Assembly: GCA_937922175.1 (NCBI GenBank)
Contig: CAKZUU010000296.1
Location: 1-7,867 of the forward strand
DNA: 7,867 bases
Reading direction: 5' to 3'
From: an uncultured Gemmataceae bacterium
GTDB taxonomy: Bacteria; Planctomycetota; Planctomycetia; Gemmatales; Gemmataceae
A program made the position numbers and the translations under genes. Positions 1 through 5,971 of this stretch are shown piece after piece. The first letter of the stretch is position 1. Each line of letters starts with the position of its first letter. A model generated the notes under the pieces. It did not search any database, had not been told where the DNA came from, and was given only the letters and a program-made list of their open reading frames with translations.

Positions 1-540
1 GTTGAATTGGAAGTCGTCTCGGAACGATGCCCCCCGCGTGAATCGCGCTATCCGCTGCATATTGCGGCAGCACTACCGAAGGGCGAGCGTGCCGATTGGA
101 TGATCGAGAAACTCACGGAATTGGGCGTCACCACTTTTACCCCGCTGCAAACCCACCGTAGCATCGTCATCGCCTCGTCGGCCAGGTTGGAGCGGATGCG
201 TCGTCTGGTAATCGAGGCGAGCAAGCAGTGCGGTCGGAACGTGCTCATGGAGATCCGCGAACCGAAGGCATGGCAGAACTTTTGCGTCGCGGCAACTGCC
301 GAAGGGCAACGATGGATGGCGCAGCTGTTCGGCTCGCCATTACCTGTTGACCAACCACTGGGCCCGACAACCGTCGCCATCGGCCCCGAGGGTGGCTGGG
401 CGGAAGAGGAAGTCGAGCTGGCGCGAGCCGCAGGTTGGGGGTGTCTCGATTTGGGGCCTCGCATTTTGCGAGTAGAGACGGCGGCCGTGGTTTGTGCCGC
501 TTTATTCTCCCTCGGAATCGCCCGAGCCGGGCATCACTAG
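1..540 (+). CDS. rsmE: 16S rRNA (uracil(1498)-N3)-methyltransferase RsmE, 5'-truncated
   Basis: RsmE uses S-adenosylmethionine to methylate N3 of U1498 in 16S rRNA of the small ribosomal subunit; it is a cytoplasmic SPOUT-class (knotted) enzyme. The reading frame is open from base 1, so the gene starts outside the window. About 179 residues are present, against roughly 240 in the family, so most of the N-terminal PUA-like domain is missing and the methyltransferase domain is complete. Diagnostic stretches are LPKGERADWMIEKLTELGV near the start, IEASKQCGRN in the middle, IGPEGGW at bases 379-399, and LGPRILRVETA at bases 451-483, which form the SAM-binding knot. The stop at 538-540 lies inside the 3' end of the opposing kinase gene. 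Identification is by family motifs and is very secure; the TTG at base 7 is not the real start. Confidence 0.95.
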   Translation, partial: VELEVVSERCPPRESRYPLHIAAALPKGERADWMIEKLTELGVTTFTPLQTHRSIVIASSARLERMRRLVIEASKQCGRNVLMEIREPKAWQNFCVAATAEGQRWMAQLFGSPLPVDQPLGPTTVAIGPEGGWAEEEVELARAAGWGCLDLGPRILRVETAAVVCAALFSLGIARAGHH

Positions 541-1452
541 TTGCGATTTCGGAGCGATCGCCCGAAGGGCATCACGAAATTCCAATGCCGTCTGATAGCG
601 CTGGTCTCGATCGCGTCGAACCGCTTTTTCCAGGAAGCGGTAGACAGGCTCAGGCAATCCCGGACGAACCGAACGAGGATCACGGGCATCGTTGTGCAAG
701 TGCCGTCGCAACGTCTCTTCCGAAGAGGCCGCCCGCTCCCAGGGCAATCCGCCGGTGAGCACTTCATAAGCGGTGACCCCAAGCGCGAACAAATCCACGC
801 GATGGTCCGTCGCTTGCCGACGAATCAGTTCCGGAGCCAGGTAATCCGCCGTCCCCGTGCGGTTTCCAGGTCGGCAGAATTCGGGTCGGTAAGGGATCGT
901 CAAGCCAAAGTCGATCAGTTTGACCACACCCTCGCTGGTGACCATGACATTGCGGGGGCACAAGTCGCGATGCAAATATCGCTGGGCATGCATGTAAATG
1001 ATGGCGTCTGTAAGTTGGATGAGATAGTTGAAGGCGTTCTGTTCCAATTGCGGGCTTCTGGTTTCGATGAGGAAGTTCAGCCCCACCCCTTCAATCCATT
1101 CCATGATCAAGACGGGCTCGCCCTCTTTTGAAATTCCAATGTCATAGGTTTGGACGATATTTTTGTGGCGCAACGCCAAGCAGATCTCGCCTTCGCTGGG
1201 TTTATTCAGGCCTTTGAATCGGGCCTCGAAATTGGTGGTCTTCTCTTTGTCGAGCAGTTTCACGCAGACGGTCCGACCGAGTTCGCGGTCGTAAGCGTTC
1301 CAAACCTTCGACATGCTCCCCTGACCAGATCGACGGCGTAGATCGAAGCGTTTCACCACATCAATGACTTTCAATTTTTTTCGTGGCGACGCTGTCGCTC
1401 CAGCTTTACCGTCCGATTTGCCCTTTCCGAAAAGCCAACCGAGCAACCCCAC
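502..1452 (-). CDS. Soluble Hanks-type serine/threonine protein kinase
   Basis: A 316-residue single-domain eukaryotic-like kinase, predicted to phosphorylate Ser/Thr of unknown cytoplasmic partners. Counting from the chosen GTG start, a short basic, Gly/Lys-rich leader (about 1-30) precedes the domain. The glycine-rich loop is GQGSMSKV (43-50), the ATP-anchoring Lys is K65 (VCVKLL), the helix-C Glu is probably E87, the catalytic loop is HRDLCPRN (D163, N168), the metal-binding motif is DFG (181-183), and the activation segment ends in GTADYLAPE (206-208). There is no membrane segment or PASTA, TPR or WD repeat, unlike many planctomycete kinases. The oddity is Cys165 where Ser/Thr kinases usually carry Lys. 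The GTG start has GAGGG 7 bases upstream and gives an N-terminus GLLGWLFGKGK. The alternative TTG at 1533 overlaps the accD stop by 4 bases and adds 27 residues of unremarkable sequence. It is the last gene of the gap-pgk-accD run. The kinase call is secure; substrate and start are not. Confidence 0.9.
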   Translation of the reverse strand: MGLLGWLFGKGKSDGKAGATASPRKKLKVIDVVKRFDLRRRSGQGSMSKVWNAYDRELGRTVCVKLLDKEKTTNFEARFKGLNKPSEGEICLALRHKNIVQTYDIGISKEGEPVLIMEWIEGVGLNFLIETRSPQLEQNAFNYLIQLTDAIIYMHAQRYLHRDLCPRNVMVTSEGVVKLIDFGLTIPYRPEFCRPGNRTGTADYLAPELIRRQATDHRVDLFALGVTAYEVLTGGLPWERAASSEETLRRHLHNDARDPRSVRPGLPEPVYRFLEKAVRRDRDQRYQTALEFRDALRAIAPKSQLVMPGSGDSEGE

Positions 1453-1459
1453 GGCGCGG

Positions 1460-1464
1460 CCCTC
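1460..1464 (-). promoter_or_regulatory. Ribosome binding site favouring the GTG start of the kinase
   Basis: On the minus strand GAGGG lies 7 bases before the GTG at 1452-1450, a good Shine-Dalgarno position. The competing TTG at 1533-1531 has a GAGG only 4 bases upstream, inside the last codons of accD. I prefer the GTG because the protein then begins with a short hydrophobic and basic leader, but translation from the TTGA overlap with accD remains possible. Confidence 0.45.
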
Positions 1465-1529
1465 GAACTGCGGACCTGATTTTTCGCTACCGAACTGGAC
1501 GCTACCGTCATTATGGCACGAATTTGGTT

Positions 1530-2351
1530 TCAACGCGCCTCACAATAATCGACGAGTCGAGCCAATTCCGTCCGCAGGTCCTTGCGGTGGACGATGCGGT
1601 CGATGAAACCATGCTTCAATAAGAACTCGCTCGTCTGAAATCCCTCAGGCAACTCCAAGCGAACAGTGTTCCAAATCGTCCGCTTGCCGGCGAAGCCGAT
1701 CATCGCCTTCGGCTCGGCCAGAGTAATGTCGCCTTGAAGGGCAAAACTCGCTGCCACGCCGCCCATCGTCGGATCGGTCAACACGGAGATGTAGAGTCCG
1801 CCGGCCGAATCGAATCGCGCTAATGCCGCGGAGACTTTCGCCATTTGCATCAGCGACAGGATCCCTTCTTGCATCCGGGCCCCGCCACCGGAACCGCTCA
1901 CGATAATGAGCGGCAATTGCAACGACGTCGCCTGCTCGATCGAGCGGGTTAATTTCTCACCGACAACCGACCCCATGCTTCCCGCCATGAACGAAAAATC
2001 CGTCACGCAGAATACGACCGGGCGTCCTCGGATGAACCCCTTGCCCACCACGGCCGCATCCGCCATCTGCGTCCGGGCTTGTTCGAGTTTCAGCCGCTCC
2101 GCATAGGAGATCCGGTCGACGAATCGCAGAGGATCCGTCGGGATGATTCCGGTAAACCATTCTTCAAAGCTATCCGGATCGAGGAGTTGTTGAACCCGCT
2201 GCCGGGCCGTCACTTTGAAATGATGCTGACACTCGGGGCAGACGTTCAGCCGATCCTCGACCTCCTTGCGAAAAAGAGACGCCTTGCACTGCGGACACGC
2301 AATCCACAGGCCCTCGGGAATACCTCGCTTTTGTCGACCGTTGTCGGCCAT
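1530..2351 (-). CDS. accD: Acetyl-CoA carboxylase carboxyltransferase, beta subunit
   Basis: AccD pairs with AccA to form the cytoplasmic carboxyltransferase that moves CO2 from biotin on AccB to acetyl-CoA, giving malonyl-CoA for fatty acid synthesis. The 273-residue protein starts with the family's zinc ribbon, with Cys19, Cys22, Cys38 and Cys41 in two CxxC pairs. Crotonase-fold signatures follow: FMAGSMGSVVGEKL, a glycine loop GSGGGARMQEG, LSLMQMAK, YISVLTDPTMGGVAASFA and LPEGFQTSEFLLKHG. It is close to the length of short bacterial AccD proteins without a C-terminal tail. Two places differ from the common pattern: the glycine loop has one extra Gly, and the usual AGPRVIEQT reads AGKRTIWNT. 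The ATG start has only a weak GAG-type ribosome site. It lies 54 bases downstream of pgk and meets the kinase gene at its 3' end. No accA is in view. Confidence 0.95.
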   Translation of the reverse strand: MADNGRQKRGIPEGLWIACPQCKASLFRKEVEDRLNVCPECQHHFKVTARQRVQQLLDPDSFEEWFTGIIPTDPLRFVDRISYAERLKLEQARTQMADAAVVGKGFIRGRPVVFCVTDFSFMAGSMGSVVGEKLTRSIEQATSLQLPLIIVSGSGGGARMQEGILSLMQMAKVSAALARFDSAGGLYISVLTDPTMGGVAASFALQGDITLAEPKAMIGFAGKRTIWNTVRLELPEGFQTSEFLLKHGFIDRIVHRKDLRTELARLVDYCEAR

Positions 2352-2405
2352 GAGTCCACTCGAAGCGCCGTCACCACCGCCGCCGGCGTACCGACCACGC
2401 TTCCA

Positions 2406-3659
2406 TCAACGGTTATCCAGAATGTCCAGTGTCTTGAATCTCCTCTCCTCGACATATTTCAGAAACGCGCCGCCCCCTGTCGAGACATGCGTCATTTTTT
2501 CAGCCAGCCCGAACTCCTCGACCGCTTCGGCCGTTTCCCCGCCTCCCACGACGACGGTCGCCCCAGCCTGGGCCCGCTCGGCCAAGGTGTCGGCAATTGC
2601 CCGCGTGGCTCGGTCAAAAGGTGGCCGCTCGAACCAACCCAACGGACCATTCCAGATGATCGTTCGGGCCTCTCCGAGAATGTGGCGGTACTCCTCCACC
2701 GTTTTTGGCCCCGTGTCCACGCCCTGATAATCCTCGGGCACGAAATCGTTGGCCGTTTGCACCCGACTCAGGTCGTCACGATGTGCCACCACGAAATCAT
2801 GTGGGACAAGAACCTTCGACCGCAACTCCGGGGCGATCTGACGAACCCAGTCCTCGTCACTCGCGTCAATCGTCATCGCACCGACCAATTTGCCCTCCGC
2901 TTTCAAGAACGTGTAGGTCATTTTGCCACCAATCAGCAACCGATCCACTCTCTGAAGGAGAACTTGCAGAAACTTGATTTTGTCGCTGACCTTCGCCCCA
3001 CCCATGATTCCCACCAAAGGTCGTTCTGCCCGGTCGAGTAATTCGTCGATGATCCGGAGCTCCTTCTCAACGAGCAGCCCCACGACGCGAGGCCGACCCA
3101 CCATCGCCTGGGGCAAGGCCAGAACTGAAACGTCTTTATTTTGGAGGGTGCCAAACGCGTCGTTGACATAAACGTCGCCGAAGCCTGCCAATTGTTGCGC
3201 CAACTCTTTCATCCCAGCTTCGTGAGCAGCGACCTCAGCTTCGGTCGCTCCCTCTTTTTTCAATGGCTGCTCGAACGGATGGAAACGGACATTTTCCAGG
3301 AGCAAACATTGGCCCGCATGAAGCGAAGCGACCTTCCGCCGAGCATCCTCACCCACCACGTCGTTCGCTTTCGCCACAGGCCTCTGTAAATACTCGGACA
3401 GTCGCTGGGCGACACGATCCATCGCGAACGGTGCATTCTTCGCCGGGTCCGCCTGCGGTTTCGGCCGACCCAAATGGCTCATCGCGATGACCGCCGCGCC
3501 TCGATCCAACAAATTTGTTAGCGTCGGTAACGAGGCGCGAATTCGTCGGTCGTTGCGAATCTCGCCCGTTGTTTCATCGATCCCGACGTTCAAATCGAAT
3601 CGCACCAGAACTCGCTGGCCCCGTAGATCAGGCGGCAAGTCTCGAATCGTCTTCTTCAT
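2406..3659 (-). CDS. pgk: Phosphoglycerate kinase
   Basis: PGK transfers the acyl phosphate of 1,3-bisphosphoglycerate to ADP, making ATP and 3-phosphoglycerate in glycolysis, and works in reverse in gluconeogenesis. The protein has 417 residues, near or slightly above the usual bacterial length. Visible family signatures are VRFDLNV (D22, N24), R41 before ASLPT, SHLGRPK (H62, R65), ENVRFHP (R125), DVYVNDAFGT (162-171), GGAKVSDKI (K223, K227), LIGGKMTYTFLKA, WNGPLGWFE (N337), GGGET (E375 where Asp is usual) and STGGGA. The striking departure is at 172-176, LQNKD, where PGKs normally read AHRxH; the phosphate-binding Arg and flanking His residues are absent although length and frame are kept. 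I start at the ATG at 3659 because it has AGAGGA just upstream and gives the standard N-terminus; an ATG at 3737 would add 26 atypical residues. The gene lies 96 bases downstream of gap. Confidence 0.95.
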   Translation of the reverse strand: MKKTIRDLPPDLRGQRVLVRFDLNVGIDETTGEIRNDRRIRASLPTLTNLLDRGAAVIAMSHLGRPKPQADPAKNAPFAMDRVAQRLSEYLQRPVAKANDVVGEDARRKVASLHAGQCLLLENVRFHPFEQPLKKEGATEAEVAAHEAGMKELAQQLAGFGDVYVNDAFGTLQNKDVSVLALPQAMVGRPRVVGLLVEKELRIIDELLDRAERPLVGIMGGAKVSDKIKFLQVLLQRVDRLLIGGKMTYTFLKAEGKLVGAMTIDASDEDWVRQIAPELRSKVLVPHDFVVAHRDDLSRVQTANDFVPEDYQGVDTGPKTVEEYRHILGEARTIIWNGPLGWFERPPFDRATRAIADTLAERAQAGATVVVGGGETAEAVEEFGLAEKMTHVSTGGGAFLKYVEERRFKTLDILDNR

Positions 3660-3662
3660 TGT

Positions 3663-3668
3663 TCCTCT
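3663..3668 (-). promoter_or_regulatory. Ribosome binding site setting the pgk start
   Basis: On the minus strand AGAGGA ends 3 bases before the ATG at 3659. It supports the start that gives the normal PGK N-terminus (MKKTIRDLPPDLRGQRVLVR) rather than the longer reading from 3737. Confidence 0.6.
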
Positions 3669-3755
3669 ATCCCATCGGAATGCGATCCGCCCCTCAAACT
3701 TCCTGTGGACGCCTGCCATCGAGGGACGGTCCGACATTGCGTCATGCCGCTGACT

Positions 3756-4826
3756 TCATCCTTGCCGAACCATGTGCATGAGCAGGTCGACGCAGCGGTT
3801 CGAGTAACCCCACTCATTGTCGTACCAGCTCACCAACTTGAAGAAGCGGGCCGGCTTGTCGTTGGGATGCGGTTCGCCTTCTTTGTGATCCGTCCCGTGG
3901 ACGCTCATCCCCGCGTCGTAATCGAAAATGCTCGACAACGAGTCATGGATGAAGTCCGAGGAGACGACGGGATCCCGTGTGACGCCGAGAATTCCCTTCA
4001 AAGCTCCCCGGGCCGCAGCTTCCATCGCTTCGGCGATTTTGTTGTAAGTCGTCTCCTGCTTCAGCCGTACCGTTAAATCGACGACGGAAACCGTCGCAGT
4101 GGGTACGCGGAACGCCATGCCGGTCAGCTTCCCCTTGACCTCGGGGCAAACCAACCCGACAGCTTTGGCCGCCCCCGTCGTCGAAGGGATGATGTTGATA
4201 GCGGCTGCCCGACCGCCCTTCCAATCTTTCTTGCCGCCCGGACCATCCACGGTCTTCTGCGTCGCGGTGTAACTGTGAACTGTGGTCATCAGCCCCTCTT
4301 CGATGCCGAACCCCGATTGCAGCAAGACGTGGACAATCGGAGCCAGGCAATTCGTCGTGCAGCTCGCATTCGAGACGATGTGATGTTCTTTGGCGTTGTA
4401 CTTCTCGTGGTTCACGCCCATGACGACAGTGATGTCTTCGCCTTTGGCGGGTGCCGAGATGATGACCTTGCGTGCGCCCGCCTTCAAGTGCCCTTCCGCC
4501 TTGGCTCGTTCGGTGAATAACCCCGTTGATTCGATCACATAGTCGACCCCCAGATCCTTCCAGGGCAAAGCGTGAGGTCCCTCCTTGATCGCTAAACATT
4601 TCACCCGGTGACCATCCACCACAATGTGATCCCCGTCGGCGGTCACGTCGCCGTGGAAACGGCCCTGAACGGAATCATATTTGAGCAGGTACGCGAGGTT
4701 GTCGGCCGGGACGAGGTCATTGACCGCGACCACATCGAGCGATTTGCCAAGGAGTTTTTGTTCAACCAAGGCTCGGAAGATCAACCGGCCAATGCGCCCG
4801 AATCCATTGATACCCACTTTGACCAT
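3756..4826 (-). CDS. gap: Glyceraldehyde-3-phosphate dehydrogenase, type I
   Basis: GAPDH oxidises and phosphorylates glyceraldehyde 3-phosphate to 1,3-bisphosphoglycerate with NAD+, supplying the substrate of the next gene, pgk. The 356-residue protein opens with the Rossmann motif GINGFGRIGR, followed by VAVNDL with Asp37, which favours NAD over NADP. The catalytic site is SNASCTTNCLAP with nucleophile Cys156, helped by His184 in TTVHSYT; Thr187 and Arg240 are in the usual phosphate-binding contexts. It ends with KLVSWYDNEWGYSNR. About a dozen extra charged and Pro/His-rich residues (roughly 311-326, GTDHKEGEPHPNDKPA) sit just before that signature, which explains the length above the usual 330-345. 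The ATG at 4826 is preferred because it gives the standard N-terminus and has AAGGAG 11 bases upstream; an ATG at 4853 has no clear ribosome site. It is the first gene of the leftward cluster and is divergent from mdh. Confidence 0.96.
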   Translation of the reverse strand: MVKVGINGFGRIGRLIFRALVEQKLLGKSLDVVAVNDLVPADNLAYLLKYDSVQGRFHGDVTADGDHIVVDGHRVKCLAIKEGPHALPWKDLGVDYVIESTGLFTERAKAEGHLKAGARKVIISAPAKGEDITVVMGVNHEKYNAKEHHIVSNASCTTNCLAPIVHVLLQSGFGIEEGLMTTVHSYTATQKTVDGPGGKKDWKGGRAAAINIIPSTTGAAKAVGLVCPEVKGKLTGMAFRVPTATVSVVDLTVRLKQETTYNKIAEAMEAAARGALKGILGVTRDPVVSSDFIHDSLSSIFDYDAGMSVHGTDHKEGEPHPNDKPARFFKLVSWYDNEWGYSNRCVDLLMHMVRQG

Positions 4827-4837
4827 GATCGTGTCGT

Positions 4838-4843
4838 CTCCTT
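4838..4843 (-). promoter_or_regulatory. Ribosome binding site of gap, with long spacing
   Basis: On the minus strand AAGGAG lies 11 bases before the ATG at 4826, longer than the usual 5-9. It falls inside the extra codons of the ATG-4853 reading, which itself has no good ribosome site, so it supports the shorter protein. Confidence 0.5.
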
Positions 4844-4873
4844 CGTGACTCACCGCCGACGAATGCGGCAGGG

Positions 4874-4903
4874 ATAATAGCCACCCGCTTTTCGGAGTGA
4901 TAG
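4874..4903 (-). promoter_or_regulatory. Candidate sigma70-type promoter for gap and the cluster behind it
   Basis: On the minus strand a TATTAT box (4879-4874) matches the -10 consensus at five of six positions. A poor -35 candidate, CTATCA (4903-4898), lies 18 bases upstream with three matches. Transcription would start near 4867 and leave a leader of about 40 bases before gap. It is the best promoter-like signal in the divergent region, but the -35 is weak and planctomycete promoter consensus is not certain, so this is tentative. Confidence 0.35.
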
Positions 4904-4940
4904 CCTATGGATCAGATCGACCGTTTACCAGTGTGCGTGT

Positions 4941-4957
4941 AGGCTCGGATCCGACCT
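4941..4957. promoter_or_regulatory. Near-palindrome upstream of mdh, possible operator
   Basis: The core TCGGATCCGA (4945-4954) is a perfect 10-base palindrome. Outside it AGG (4941-4943) and CCT (4955-4957) are also complementary, with one unpaired C at 4944. It ends 17 bases before the mdh ATG, in the gap-mdh divergent region. It could bind a dimeric regulator. With no loop it is a poor RNA hairpin. A palindrome of this length can arise by chance in GC-rich DNA. Confidence 0.25.
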
Positions 4958-4964
4958 ATTCAAC

Positions 4965-4970
4965 AGGGGG
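4965..4970 (+). promoter_or_regulatory. Ribosome binding site setting the mdh start
   Basis: AGGGGG lies 4 bases before the ATG at 4975. It supports that start over the in-frame ATG at 4897, which would add 26 residues ahead of the NAD-binding strand. Confidence 0.6.
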
Positions 4971-4974
4971 TTCC

Positions 4975-5964
4975 ATGTCCGCGATTCTTCGTGTCGCCGT
5001 CACCGGAGCGGCCGGGCAGGTCGCTTATTCGCTTCTGACTCGTCTCGCTTCCGGCGAGGTATTCGGTCCCGACTGCAAGGTCCAGCTTCAGCTTCTCGAA
5101 ATCCCTCCGGCGATGCAGGCCTTGGAGGGTGTGGCGATGGAACTGGAGGATTGCGGCTTTCCCACGCTGAGCGGACTGATCCTGACGGACGATCCGATGA
5201 AGGCGTTCGATGGCTGCAACTTTGCCTTGCTCGTCGGCGCATTCCCACGCAAACAGGGGATGGAACGCAAAGACTTGCTCAGCAAAAACGCCGAGATTTT
5301 TCAGGTCCAGGGCCGTGCTCTTGCTTCCCGCGCCGCCTCCGATGTCCGAATCCTGGTTGTCGGTAACCCCTGCAACACGAATTGCCTGATCGCCTGGCGA
5401 AATGGCCGAGACATCCCTACCGATCGCTGGACGGCGATGACCCGACTCGATCATAATCGAGCGTTGGCCGCCTTGGCCAAGAAAGCCGGCGTCGGCAACG
5501 AGGCGGTGACCCGGGTGACGATCTGGGGTAACCACAGCTCGACCCAATGGGTCGATTGGCAGAACGCACGAATTCAAGGCCGACCCGCCGAAGAGGTGAT
5601 CGGAGATCGCTCCTGGTTCGAGAACGTCTTTTTGCCCCAGTGTCAAACACGGGGTGCCGCCGTCATCAAGGCACGCGGGCAAAGCTCCGCAGCCTCGGCG
5701 GCGAATGGAGCCATCGATCATGTAAAGAGCTGGCTCAAACCAACACCCCAAGACGATTGGGTGAGCGCGGCTCTCGTCTCCCAGGGCGATTACGGAGTGC
5801 CGGCGGGGCTGGTGTTCGGTTATCCCGTACGCAGCGACGGTACGCGGAACTTCCAAATCGTCCCGGGATTGCAGTTCGATGCATTTGGGCAAGAGAAGTT
5901 CAAACTCACCTTGCAGGAACTGCAAGAAGAGCTCGATGCCGTGAAACATCTCCTCCCCAGCTGA
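4975..5964 (+). CDS. mdh: Malate dehydrogenase (cytosolic-type, about 330 residues)
   Basis: MDH interconverts malate and oxaloacetate with NAD+/NADH in the TCA cycle. The 329-residue protein fits the MDH type 2 family (about 327 residues) rather than the shorter lactate-dehydrogenase-like MDH. The NAD-binding loop is GAAGQVA (11-17), with an acidic Glu42 after the second strand (LLEIPPAMQALEG). The mobile substrate loop PRKQGMERKDLL carries Arg92 and Arg98, the pair that binds the malate carboxylates. The proton relay is Asp159 with Arg162 in TRLDHNRA, and catalytic His187 in IWGNHSSTQ. KARGQSSAASAANGAIDH and LVFGYPV complete the family pattern. The common GARPR reads GAFPR here, but the substrate-binding arginines are kept. 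It diverges from gap and its stop is 7 bases from the stop of the opposing membrane protein gene, so it is probably transcribed alone. Confidence 0.95.
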   Translation: MSAILRVAVTGAAGQVAYSLLTRLASGEVFGPDCKVQLQLLEIPPAMQALEGVAMELEDCGFPTLSGLILTDDPMKAFDGCNFALLVGAFPRKQGMERKDLLSKNAEIFQVQGRALASRAASDVRILVVGNPCNTNCLIAWRNGRDIPTDRWTAMTRLDHNRALAALAKKAGVGNEAVTRVTIWGNHSSTQWVDWQNARIQGRPAEEVIGDRSWFENVFLPQCQTRGAAVIKARGQSSAASAANGAIDHVKSWLKPTPQDDWVSAALVSQGDYGVPAGLVFGYPVRSDGTRNFQIVPGLQFDAFGQEKFKLTLQELQEELDAVKHLLPS

Positions 5965-5971
5965 GCACGCT

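Noticed and set aside
2079..3041. Rightward open frame of 320 codons over accD and pgk
   Set aside because: It spans the boundary of two clear leftward genes and shows no family pattern, so it is a shadow frame.
3943..4599. Second leftward frame inside gap
   Set aside because: It is out of frame with a complete GAPDH that has all catalytic residues; the composition is typical of a shifted frame.
4960..5949. Open frame of 329 codons antisense to nearly all of mdh
   Set aside because: It mirrors a strongly recognised malate dehydrogenase, its translation shows no known motif, and long antisense frames are common in GC-rich coding DNA.
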